A stretch of DNA of 10,314 nt from Verrucomicrobiota bacterium (GCA_003641465.1 QNAJ01000035.1:1-10314); one strand, 5' to 3'. Counted from the first letter of the stretch, positions 1-6,891 are shown. A program made the numbers and translations. Notes: a model not told the origin generated them from the sequence alone.

Positions 1-865
1 GAAGAGATATTTCATCTGCCGTATTGAAGGCCAAGGTGGTGAAAAGATAGTTCAGCTCCGGGACATCCTGCACGCCGTATAGAGTCGGAAGGTCACGGAG
101 TAACACCTTGTCAATGATGTCGCTCTTCACGAAGCGACCGGGATTCTCCTGGATTTCCTTCGAGAAGGCTACCTCGGGATAACCGCCGAAGTTAAGGTAG
201 TTCACAAACTGCTCGTTCAGGCGCTCCATGTTGGCCGCGGCAATATCCCTCACGAACCCTTGAGATGATACGTCAAACCGGACGAGGTCGGTTTGACCCA
301 ACAGAAACAGGTACTCATGAAATGTCAGTGGAGGAAGCATGAAGTTCGTGAAGCGACCCGCGCCGGACTCAGTGCTTTTCAAGCGCAAGGCAGCCGCAGC
401 TGAGCCCGAGCCGATGAATTTCGGGGAGTCGTAGTTGTCCACCAAGGTCTTAAGGTGAACCTCCCAATTGCGCAGATACTGAATTTCGTCGAAGAAAACA
501 AAGCATTCCTCACGACGGTAGTCGATTCCAGAAGCAGCACCATAAGCCTGAAGGATTTCCTCAAGGCTCAGACCATTGTATAGAGGATGATCTACCGAAA
601 CGTAGCACAGCCTTCGCGGCGCCACACCGTCCTGGATTAGCCGCTGGATCGCGTGGTGGATCAAGACCGTCTTGCCGACCCTGCGAGGGCCCATGAGGAC
701 GATGGCACGTCGTACAGCCCGATTGCGAATGAGCGGGTAGAGCAGCTCCAGATAGGGCCTGGGCCTCAGCTCCCGGATTGTTGGCGGCAGGGAATGAGGC
801 TGCTCCCACCACGGATTCTCAGTTCGGATCTTCGCAACAACTTGATCTGCAGGTATTTGCTTCAT
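1..865 (-). CDS. AAA_14/DUF4143-type ATP-binding protein, 3' end cut by the window edge
   Basis: The first 288 residues are visible; the frame stays open to the left edge. Seen: a P-loop GPRRVGKT at residues 59-66, a Walker B stretch CFVFFDEIQ at 121-129, a sensor-like FIGSGS at 150-155, a segment ending LPPLTFHEYLFL at about 177-188 (family form: R-PLSF-E-L), and further on a GGYPEV motif and a DIIDKVLLRD stretch typical of the start of the DUF4143 part. This order matches the AAA_14 + DUF4143 family, usually about 380-450 residues, so roughly the last 100-150 residues are missing from view. The ATG at 865-863 starts the first well-supported stretch of the family. These ATPases are common accessory genes whose cellular role is not settled; defence or mobile-element functions have been suggested. 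It is transcribed away from the thiamine operon and has its own promoter and palindrome. Family call strong, function unknown. Confidence 0.88.
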   Translation of the reverse strand, partial: MKQIPADQVVAKIRTENPWWEQPHSLPPTIRELRPRPYLELLYPLIRNRAVRRAIVLMGPRRVGKTVLIHHAIQRLIQDGVAPRRLCYVSVDHPLYNGLSLEEILQAYGAASGIDYRREECFVFFDEIQYLRNWEVHLKTLVDNYDSPKFIGSGSAAAALRLKSTESGAGRFTNFMLPPLTFHEYLFLLGQTDLVRFDVSSQGFVRDIAAANMERLNEQFVNYLNFGGYPEVAFSKEIQENPGRFVKSDIIDKVLLRDLPTLYGVQDVPELNYLFTTLAFNTADEISL

Positions 866-878
866 GATGTGCTGCTTA

Positions 879-894
879 TATCAGAATTCTGATA
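879..894. promoter_or_regulatory. Perfect 16-bp palindrome, likely operator of the ATPase gene
   Basis: TATCAGAATTCTGATA reads identically on both strands with no spacer. It lies between the candidate -10 and the ATG at 865, about where transcription should start. A dimeric repressor bound here would block the promoter. The regulator is not known and no helix-turn-helix gene is visible nearby. Palindrome certain, operator role inferred. Confidence 0.5.
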
Positions 895-895
895 C

Positions 896-923
896 AATTT
901 AGCCAGAGGCACTATAATATCAA
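896..923 (-). promoter_or_regulatory. Candidate sigma70-type promoter of the AAA_14 ATPase gene
   Basis: On the minus strand a -35 TTGATA (923-918) and a -10 TAAATT (901-896) are separated by 16 bases. The -10 ends 30 bases before the ATG, and the 16-bp palindrome at 879-894 starts two bases after it. Seen by eye only; the local AT-richness makes chance matches possible. Confidence 0.4.
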
Positions 924-1410
924 AGCTTTAATCTTATAAAACATGGTCGCCCGCTCCCGTCAAGGGCGAATCCTCAAGAAAGAGGCATCGCCTGTACCGT
1001 GACACAGATCGGGCAATCCCATCCCCCTCGCTATCATGCAGCCCCCGAATGAGTAAATCCTCCCGCCCTTGTCCGCAGATCAGGCCAGCAGGCTTGTTGT
1101 TGGTCCTCCGTTGTTCCTTCTTGAGGGTAAAAGCATCCTCTCTCTCCTCTTCTCCTTTGCGCCCTTTCCGTTCTCTGCGAGATCCCCACTTTTCCAAGCC
1201 TCCCCTCGATGACATCCGTCGGCTTTGCATCGTCTCTTCTGTTCCGTTCCGCCCAAGATATGGAACGGCCTCTCGAATTTTCCGACAAACCACACGCCTG
1301 GATCCCTGTGATGCTACCTCCATCTTTTGGAAGTTCTTCAGATCAAAAGTTCGAAGGTCATTCCCGCCAAAAAACGATTTGGAAGCTTGTGGACAAACAG
1401 TTCCAAGGCT

Positions 1411-1430
1411 GCCCCGATACTTATCGGGGC
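1411..1430. repeat. Hairpin GCCCCGATA-CT-TATCGGGGC inside a dyad, copy 1
   Basis: A perfect 9-bp inverted repeat with a 2-base centre. It splits the dyad whose arms are TTCCAA (1401-1406) and TTGGAA (1435-1440) and adds 25 bp to it. The same hairpin and its right flank down to TTTGGAA recur at 1559-1588. Confidence 0.85.
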
Positions 1431-1529
1431 GGGTTTGGAAATTTTGGAGGAAAAAGTTCCAAGCTTTGGAAGTTTTCTGTGCAAAAGTTCCAAGGTTTGG
1501 AAGTTTTGCAATAGAAAGTTCCAAGGCCG

Positions 1530-1549
1530 CCCGCCTCCGGAGAGGCGGG
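1530..1549. repeat. Hairpin CCCGCCTC-CGGA-GAGGCGGG inside a dyad
   Basis: A perfect 8-bp inverted repeat with a 4-base loop. It forms the left part of the 55-bp block that splits the dyad with arms at 1519-1524 and 1583-1588; the GCCCCGATA hairpin copy 2 forms the right part. Confidence 0.85.
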
Positions 1550-1558
1550 ACGAGCCTC

Positions 1559-1578
1559 GCCCCGATACTTATCGGGGC
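1559..1578. repeat. Hairpin GCCCCGATA-CT-TATCGGGGC inside a dyad, copy 2
   Basis: Identical to 1411-1430. Its right flank GGGTTTGGAA is also identical to that of copy 1, so the two blocks share a common origin. Here it follows the second hairpin at 1530-1549. Confidence 0.85.
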
Positions 1579-1847
1579 GGGTTTGGAAGTGCTGGAAGAA
1601 AAAGTTCCAAGGTTTGGAAGTTTCGTGTCTAAAAGTTCCAAGGCTTGGAAGTTTTCTGCGCAAAAGTTCCAAGGTTTGGAAGTTTTGCAGAAAAAAAGTT
1701 TCAAGGTTTGGAAATTTCACGTCAAAAAGTTCCAACCTTTGGAAGTTCTTATAAACAAGCCGCCGGGCCGTCCCCGTCGTCACCGGGCTGGCTGGCGCGT
1801 TTCCGCAACAGAACTTTCCAGGTTCGGAGCTTCCCGCGAAGTACTTT

Positions 1848-2753
1848 TCAGGCCTTGGAAACCGTTGTCCCGGCTCCCTCCAGACGCTCGTCCAGCGCCT
1901 TCGCGATATCACAGAAGCGCTGCGCCGCAGAGGAATCACGTTCCGCCACCACCACCGGCCGGCCGCAGTCCCCCCCGGCCATCACCCCGAGGTCCACCGG
2001 TATCTCGCCCAGAAACGGGACGCCCATTTCCTCCGCCAGCCGCTTCCCTCCCCCGCGCTTGAAAACATCTATCCGCTCTCCACACCGGGGACAGACCAGC
2101 CCGCTCATGTTCTCGATCACCCCCAGCACCGGAAGCTCCAGACTCCGGCAGAAGGTCACCGACTTGCGCACATCGTCCAGAGCCAGCTCCTGCGGCGTGG
2201 TGACCACCACCGCCCCGTCGGCATCTTCAATCAACTGGCACACCGAAAGGGGTTCATCACCGGTGCCCGGCGGCGAATCAATCACCAGGTAGTCGAGATC
2301 ACCCCACTCTACATCCTTGAGAAACTGCCGGATAAGGTTCATCTTCATCGGCCCGCGCCAGATCACCGCCGTCTCCCGGCGGTCCAGCAGGAACCCGATC
2401 GACATCACCTTCATCATCCCGGCTTCGACCGGCATGATACCCTTGCCCGTAGCCTGCACGGGCGACCCTTCCAGCCTTAACAGCCGGGGAATGCTGGGGC
2501 CGTGGATATCCACATCCAGAAGTCCTACCCTCCGCCCGGCCTGAGACAGACACAGGGCCAGATTGACCGCCACAGTGCTCTTCCCCACCCCTCCCTTGCC
2601 TGACAGTACCAGTATCTTGTGCCGGATCCGGCACAGACGCTCGGCTATGGCCCGCCTCTCGAGAAACGCCTCCCGGCTTTCGTCAGGACGCTGGTGCTTC
2701 GCCGGACATGATGCATTGTTGCAGGATTCGCACTTTTCACCATCGCTGTTCAC
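1848..2753 (-). CDS. Mrp/ApbC/Nbp35-family P-loop ATPase, Fe-S cluster carrier
   Basis: 301 residues from a GTG at 2753-2751. A deviant Walker A SGKGGVGKST lies at 51-60, the switch DVDIHGPS at 80-87, and DYLVIDSPPGTGDE at 154-167. The CxxC pair CPRC at 221-224 is the cluster-binding site of this family. Three N-terminal cysteines (8, 11, 16) suggest an extra cluster site, as in Nbp35-like members. Members bind a 4Fe-4S cluster at the dimer interface and pass it to target enzymes in the cytosol. GTG is preferred over upstream codons because GGAGG lies eight bases before it and because it overlaps the methyltransferase stop by GTGA. It is the last gene of the thi operon; Salmonella apbC is known for its effect on thiamine synthesis, so the likely client is ThiC (inference). 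The stop codon lies inside a degenerate unit of the dyad array. Confidence 0.92.
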   Translation of the reverse strand: MNSDGEKCESCNNASCPAKHQRPDESREAFLERRAIAERLCRIRHKILVLSGKGGVGKSTVAVNLALCLSQAGRRVGLLDVDIHGPSIPRLLRLEGSPVQATGKGIMPVEAGMMKVMSIGFLLDRRETAVIWRGPMKMNLIRQFLKDVEWGDLDYLVIDSPPGTGDEPLSVCQLIEDADGAVVVTTPQELALDDVRKSVTFCRSLELPVLGVIENMSGLVCPRCGERIDVFKRGGGKRLAEEMGVPFLGEIPVDLGVMAGGDCGRPVVVAERDSSAAQRFCDIAKALDERLEGAGTTVSKA

Positions 2754-3337
2754 CGGCTGGCCTCCTCTCTCTTTCCGAAATTCAACACACACCCCTGATT
2801 CAACCCTTCGTCGTGGCTCAACGTCCCGCACAGGCGCGCCTGGAACACGAATCCGGAACGCTCGATCTCCCGGCGCACGTCATCCACCGAAAGCGAACGG
2901 AAATGATCCGCAGGCTCGTCGGTACTCACGTGCTTGGGATACACCGAAAGCAGTCCGGACGCACGCAGAATCCGCCGCATCTCCATGTATACCCGGCGAC
3001 GCCCGTTTTGATCCATGTAGTGAAGCACATCGTAAAGCAGGGCGGCATCCACCGACTCAGACCGCACGTCCAGACGCCGGCCCGGAGTTATATGCAGAAG
3101 CCTGATATTCCTCAGTCCCAGGCTTCCGGCCCGCTCGCCTAACTCGCGCAGAGCGTCAGCGTCCTTGTCCACGGCATAGACCACCCCTTCCTCACCTACG
3201 GCCAGCGCGGCCGGGATACTGTAGCGCCCCACCCGACAGCCGAAGTCCATTACCGCCTGTCCGCGGCGGATGCCGATCCGGCGCAGGAAGCGTACCCCCT
3301 CCCTGGTCTCCCATGATGAAATCAGCATCGGCCCCAT
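2750..3337 (-). CDS. Small class I SAM-dependent methyltransferase
   Basis: 195 residues from ATG 3337-3335. SAM-binding motif I is VMDFGCRVGRYS at 29-40, followed by an acidic VDKD at 56-59 (ribose contact), then AALLYDVLHYM at 98-108, and SGLLSVYPKH at 127-136 near the end of the fold. Motif I usually reads GCGxG; here the second glycine is arginine. No substrate-recognition domain is visible, so the substrate is unknown. It begins about 100 bases after the thiDE stop and overlaps the mrp start by four bases, so it is probably co-transcribed. The ATG has GGAG six bases upstream; a GTG at 3361 would add eight residues but has no good ribosome site. A link to thiamine is suggested only by position. 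Confidence 0.85.
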   Translation of the reverse strand: MGPMLISSWETREGVRFLRRIGIRRGQAVMDFGCRVGRYSIPAALAVGEEGVVYAVDKDADALRELGERAGSLGLRNIRLLHITPGRRLDVRSESVDAALLYDVLHYMDQNGRRRVYMEMRRILRASGLLSVYPKHVSTDEPADHFRSLSVDDVRREIERSGFVFQARLCGTLSHDEGLNQGCVLNFGKREEASR

Positions 3338-3441
3338 CACGGTCTCCGCAGGCGCCGTCACCGGAATACAAATCAGCCCCGCCTCTGCATTCCATGCGGC
3401 ACGACGCTATCCAGACAACTTGGCCCGAGATCGCCCGGAAT

Positions 3442-4971
3442 TCAACCGCGGCCCGGACTGTTCGAAGCCGCGCAGGCTTCTCCTTCCTTGGTGGCGGCGT
3501 GCCCCGCTCGAGCGGCGGCCCGGTCCGCCACCTCCAGCCACCTGGCAACCCGTGCCGCGCGTCCCGGTCCCCGCGCTACGTCGGAGATCACCGCTATGCC
3601 GTCCGCCCCGTGGGCATACACTTCGGCGGCCCGCTCCAGGGTGATCCCTCCGATCGCCACCACCGGTACCGGTGAAAGAGCGGCCAGGCGCTGCAGGCCC
3701 GTCAATCCCATCGGCTGATAATCTATCTGCTTGGAAGGAGTCGGGAAAACCGCGCCGATTCCGAAATACGACGGCCGGTAGTTCCACCCCCGTGCCAACT
3801 CGAAATAGTTGCGGGCGCTGATTCCCAGCAGCATCCCGGAACGCGCGAGCCGCCCGAAATCCACTCCTTCGAGATCATCCTGCCCCAGGTGCACCCCGTC
3901 GGCCTTGAGTTCCAGCGCCGCCTCCCAATAGTCGTTGACGATCACCCGGCGACCCATGCTCCGGGCGATCTCCACCGTGCGCCGGAGCTCCGCCATCAGC
4001 TCCGCACCCCTGAGTTTCTTGATCCGGATCTGCACCAGCCGCGCTCCGGCCTGGTAGAGCTCGCGGGCATCCTCCGCGTCGGCGGCAATCGGATAGAAGC
4101 GGATATCCTCCGGTCGGGGTCGGGGGAACGCCGGGCCGGGGGCCGGGTTCTCCGACATGGATATCCACGGCAGATCCTGCGCCTCCGAGGGCCATCCTCC
4201 TCTATACAGCAGCGCGCGCCCGCCTCCCGGACTCTCCGCCCGTCGCAGGCCGGCGCTGACATAGGCCCGGGCGATCACCAGTGCATCCGCGACGGAGTAC
4301 CCGAGGGCCAGCGCGGAGGCGGCCGCCGCGGAAAATACGCATCCGCTGCCATGAGTCTCCGTGACCCGCCACCGCGGACCATGAAGCCACCAGCCCCGAT
4401 CGCCGTCGGTCCAGAAGTCGCTCGAACAGTCCTTTTCAGCCGCATGACCTCCCTTGACGATGACCGACCGCGCGCCGCAGGAAACTATGGCACGGGCGGC
4501 GGCTTCCACATCGGCCCTGCTGCGGATGGGTATCCCGGTAAGCTCCCCGGCCTCGCGAATATTGGGCGTCAGCAGGTCCACCCGGGGAAGCAGCCTCTTC
4601 CGGTAGACCTCCAGGCCTCCCTCCAGCAACAACCGCGTGCCGCTGCTCGAAACCGACACCGGATCGGCCACCACTGGCACCCCGATCTCCTCCAGAGTCC
4701 CGGCCACCTCGCGAACATTCTCCGCCGATCCCAGCATACCGATCTTCACCGCGTGCACCTTCAGATCTTCGAGTACACTCCGGATCTGCGCTCCCACCAT
4801 CGCCGGAGGCACGATCTCGATGTGGCGGACGCCTTGAGTGTTCTGGGCCAGGACCGCCGTCACCGCCGAGCACGCCCGCACCCCGAGCCTCTCCATCACC
4901 AGGATATCGCTCTGCACGCCGGCCCCGCCCACGGGGTCCGTCCCCGCTACGGTCAGCGCGGCCGGTTTCAC
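3442..4971 (-). CDS. thiDE: ThiD-ThiE fusion: HMP(-P) kinase and thiamine-phosphate synthase
   Basis: 509 residues. The N-terminal domain (about 1-265) is a ribokinase-fold HMP/HMP-P kinase: AGTDPVGGAGVQSD at 9-22 (usual form AGSDSGGGAGIQAD), VADPV at 101-105, VKGGH at 172-176 and the anion-hole motif HGSGC at 207-211. The C-terminal domain (about 290-485) is a TIM-barrel thiamine-phosphate synthase: QIRIK at 314-318 matches the Q-x-R-x-K pyrophosphate site, NDYWEAALELKADGVHLGQDD at 346-366, LGIS at 382-385, GIGAVFPTPSK at 404-414, AIGGI at 439-443 and GADGIAVIS at 455-463. The fused enzyme would phosphorylate HMP-P and couple HMP-PP to thiazole phosphate in the cytosol. The GTG start at 4971 overlaps the thiC stop (GTGA) and has GGGAGG just upstream. 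A tail of about 20 residues after 488 has no known match. Fusions in this order are well known. Confidence 0.95.
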   Translation of the reverse strand: MKPAALTVAGTDPVGGAGVQSDILVMERLGVRACSAVTAVLAQNTQGVRHIEIVPPAMVGAQIRSVLEDLKVHAVKIGMLGSAENVREVAGTLEEIGVPVVADPVSVSSSGTRLLLEGGLEVYRKRLLPRVDLLTPNIREAGELTGIPIRSRADVEAAARAIVSCGARSVIVKGGHAAEKDCSSDFWTDGDRGWWLHGPRWRVTETHGSGCVFSAAAASALALGYSVADALVIARAYVSAGLRRAESPGGGRALLYRGGWPSEAQDLPWISMSENPAPGPAFPRPRPEDIRFYPIAADAEDARELYQAGARLVQIRIKKLRGAELMAELRRTVEIARSMGRRVIVNDYWEAALELKADGVHLGQDDLEGVDFGRLARSGMLLGISARNYFELARGWNYRPSYFGIGAVFPTPSKQIDYQPMGLTGLQRLAALSPVPVVAIGGITLERAAEVYAHGADGIAVISDVARGPGRAARVARWLEVADRAAARAGHAATKEGEACAASNSPGRG

Positions 4972-6671
4972 TTGGCTTCCTCCCTTTTCGAAGTCTCGGA
5001 GAAAATTCTTACCGCGCAATAGTCCCTGCCGCACATGGTGCAGACGGTCTTCATACCGTCCACATTGACCTCCGCGAAACGCTGCTTCGCGGTCTCCGGA
5101 TCCAGGAAGAGACGCATCTGGTCGTCCCAGCGGAGCTCGCGCCGCGCATGGGAAACCGCATTGTCCCACTCCCGCGCCCAGCGTACGCCGCGGGCGATAT
5201 CCGCGGCATGCGCGGCGATGCGATGCGCAATTACACCTTCACGCACATCCTCCACGGTGGGCAGGCCCAGGTGCTCCCGGGGGGTCACATAGCACAGCAG
5301 GGCGCATCCCTCCATGGCGATCAATGCCGCGCCGATGGCGCTGGCAATATGGTCGCGCCCGGCGGCTACGTCGGTCACCAGCGGCCCCAGGGTGTAGAAA
5401 GGCGCCCCGGCGCAGTAACGTCTCTGCAGCTCCATGTTCTCCTTCACCAGGTGCAGCGGCACATGGCCCGGTCCCTCGATCATCACCTGGCACCCGGATT
5501 CCCGGGCACGCCGCGCCAGCTCGCCCAGCGTGCGCAACTCGGCGAGCTGGGCCTCGTCGTTGGCGTCCTCGATGCAGCCGGGACGCAGTCCGTCGCCCAG
5601 CGAAAAGGCCACGTCATAGCTGCGCATGATTTCGCACAGCTCGTCGAAATGCTCGTAGAGGAAATTCTGCTTCCCGTGTACGCGGCACCAGCGGGCCATG
5701 ATGGATCCCCCGCGGCTGACCATGCCGCCCAGCCGCCCCTCCGCCAGCGGCAGGTACTCCCGCAGCACCCCCGCATGGATGGTGAAAAAGTCCACCCCCT
5801 GCTCCGCCTGTTCAATGATCACCTCGCGGAACAGTTCCCAGGTAAGTTCCTCGGGAACATTCCCCACCCGCTGCACCGCCTCGTAGATCGGGACGGTGCC
5901 CAACGGCACGGGGCAATGGCGGATGATGCTCTCCCGGGTTTCCACCACCCCCGGCCCCGTGGACAGGTCCATCACCGTATCCGCGCCGTTCACCACCGAG
6001 ACGATCATCTTCTCCAACTCGCCTTCGCGACCCGACGCCGCTGCGGAATGGCCGATATTGGAATTTACCTTCACTCTGAATGCCGATCCTATCACCGTCG
6101 GCTCCAGCTCGGGATGATTGATGTTGGCCGGCAGGATGGCGCGGCCCGCAGCAATCTCGGCGCGGACCTTCTCCGGGGATACCGGCCACTTTTCCATTTC
6201 CCGGGCACCGATTCCCTTGAGCCGTTCCAGGGAATCCACCCAGCCCGGGAGGCTTTCCCGTGCGGCGGCGAATTCCATCTCCGGGGTAATCACTCCCCGC
6301 CGGGCATACTCAAGCTGAGTCGGGCACGTGCCGGGACGCGCGCGGTAAAGCGGGAAACCGCGCTCATGGAACAACGCCCGGCGATTTTCAGGGACACCCT
6401 CCTGAGAAACCGGCTCCACCTCCGGACGTGCCTCGATCCACGGCTGCCGCAAGCGTGCTATTCCTCCGGGATCAACCTCCCCCGCTGCTTTTTCCCGCCA
6501 CGGCCCGGAATTATCCGGCAGGATGAAGAAGCGGCGCCGCTTTCTTTCGCGCACTTCAACCGCGAGGAACGGGACCCGCAGGCCGGATTCGAGTTCGGCG
6601 AAAACCTTGAAGACTCCTTCCGTCATGCAGGAAGGCAATTCCGCCGGCCTGGTCTTCTCGTGCTGGCTCAT
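4968..6671 (-). CDS. thiC: Phosphomethylpyrimidine synthase ThiC
   Basis: 567 residues, full length for the bacterial enzyme. ThiC converts aminoimidazole ribotide to HMP-P with SAM and a 4Fe-4S cluster. Seen: YARRGVITPEMEF, GRAILPANINHPELEP, NSNIGHSAA, GADTVMDLSTG, PVPLGTVPIYEA, VDFFTIHAGV, VSRGGSIMARWC, FSLGDGLRPG, MIEGPGHVP, FYTLGPLVTD and CYVTPREHLGLP, all family blocks in the usual order. The C-terminal cluster motif C-x2-C-x4-C is at Cys544, 547 and 552 (CTMCGRDYC). The ATG at 6671-6669 follows the purine-rich AGGGAAAGG. It is the first gene of the operon, about 108 bases after the riboswitch, and overlaps thiDE by four bases. Nothing appears broken. Confidence 0.97.
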   Translation of the reverse strand: MSQHEKTRPAELPSCMTEGVFKVFAELESGLRVPFLAVEVRERKRRRFFILPDNSGPWREKAAGEVDPGGIARLRQPWIEARPEVEPVSQEGVPENRRALFHERGFPLYRARPGTCPTQLEYARRGVITPEMEFAAARESLPGWVDSLERLKGIGAREMEKWPVSPEKVRAEIAAGRAILPANINHPELEPTVIGSAFRVKVNSNIGHSAAASGREGELEKMIVSVVNGADTVMDLSTGPGVVETRESIIRHCPVPLGTVPIYEAVQRVGNVPEELTWELFREVIIEQAEQGVDFFTIHAGVLREYLPLAEGRLGGMVSRGGSIMARWCRVHGKQNFLYEHFDELCEIMRSYDVAFSLGDGLRPGCIEDANDEAQLAELRTLGELARRARESGCQVMIEGPGHVPLHLVKENMELQRRYCAGAPFYTLGPLVTDVAAGRDHIASAIGAALIAMEGCALLCYVTPREHLGLPTVEDVREGVIAHRIAAHAADIARGVRWAREWDNAVSHARRELRWDDQMRLFLDPETAKQRFAEVNVDGMKTVCTMCGRDYCAVRIFSETSKREEAK

Positions 6672-6745
6672 CAGCCTTTCCCTGCTGCCACGGCTATCCG
6701 CCGGGAATCAACCTGCAGGGGCGCATCCGGAGAAGGACGTGGTGG

Positions 6746-6772
6746 GGAAAAACCGGCTATGGACGTTTTTCC
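6746..6772 (-). promoter_or_regulatory. Hairpin between TPP riboswitch and thiC, possible expression platform
   Basis: A perfect 8-bp inverted repeat GGAAAAAC / GTTTTTCC with an 11-base loop begins seven bases after the riboswitch P1 stem. In the RNA it is followed by CCCACCACG, with no run of U, so it is not a standard intrinsic terminator. It may be part of an expression platform or of an alternative fold. The control mode (transcription or translation) cannot be decided from the sequence. Confidence 0.3.
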
Positions 6773-6779
6773 GCATCGC

Positions 6780-6878
6780 GTCGCTTCCCTACGCTGGCAT
6801 TACCCAACAGGTTCCAGGGGTCGCACCCGGGCAGGTTGCCGGGCGCCTCTCAGCCACCTGTACGGCTCCCCCAGCGAC
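6780..6878 (-). ncRNA. TPP riboswitch (THI element) in the thiC leader
   Basis: Read on the minus strand, the element has the conserved CTGAGAGG block (about 6856-6849) and the 3' block ending AATGCCAGCGTAGGGAAG, with CCTGGAACCTG between them. P1 is closed by GTCGCT (6878-6873) pairing with AGCGAC (6785-6780), giving a 99-base aptamer. The P3 arm is short and GC-rich (GCGCCCGGCAACCTGCCCGG region). It lies about 108 bases before the thiC ATG, so TPP should lower expression of the whole operon. Confidence 0.95.
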
Positions 6879-6891
6879 TGCCTACACTCCC

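Larger units (their letters stand above)
866..1317. other. Intergenic stretch without a supportable gene
   Basis: Apart from the promoter and palindrome at 879-923, I find no credible coding region on either strand; the open frames here are low-complexity and lack any family signature. A pyrimidine-rich block at 1141-1181 reads like a decayed copy of the dispersed CTTTGCG...TTCTCTGCG repeat seen in many bacterial genomes. A lone half-site TTCCAAGCC at 1192-1200 matches the arm of the dyads that begin at 1318. Confidence 0.5.
1318..1860. repeat. Tandem array of TTCCAA-N3-TTGGAA dyads, 31-bp period, about 13 units
   Basis: The core unit is a 15-bp dyad, TTCCAAGGTTTGGAA or close to it, followed by a 16-bp linker that begins with G/ATTT and ends with AAAAG. 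Clean dyads start at 1457, 1488, 1605, 1636, 1667, 1699 and 1730. Dyads split by extra sequence start at 1350, 1401 and 1519. Degenerate units start at about 1318, 1815 and 1846. Start-to-start spacing is 31 bp (once 32) between neighbouring intact dyads, close to three helical turns. Linker ends are conserved but their central six or so bases vary. Each dyad is flanked by A4-G on the left and G-T4 on the right, so the G/G pair breaks an otherwise 10-bp stem in almost every unit. Possible roles: multi-copy protein-binding site, bidirectional terminator cluster at the end of the thi operon, or a non-autonomous repeat. It is not coding. Confidence 0.9.

Noticed and set aside
947..969. Hairpin TCGCCC / GGGCGA as a terminator
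   Set aside because: The stem is 6 bp with an 11-base loop, the T run that follows is short and displaced, and no gene ends nearby.
1318..1860. CRISPR array
   Set aside because: The variable parts are only about 6-16 bp, the repeat is a short dyad, linkers share their ends, and no cas gene is present.
934..2062. Long open frames on both strands over the dyad array (256 aa minus, 337 aa plus and others)
   Set aside because: Their sequences are translations of the repeat in rotating frames (31 is not a multiple of 3). They share no family signature, and the plus-strand frame runs into mrp.
2754..2831. Longer start for the mrp gene (26 extra residues)
   Set aside because: The extension lies inside the methyltransferase gene. 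The GTG at 2753 has GGAGG upstream and a GTGA overlap, the same arrangement as thiC/thiDE.
3889..5022. 377-aa open frame on the plus strand
   Set aside because: Antisense shadow of the thiDE gene, with no family features.
4972..5169. Longer start for thiDE
   Set aside because: The extension overlaps the thiC C-terminus including its cluster cysteines, and the ThiD domain begins right at the GTG at 4971.
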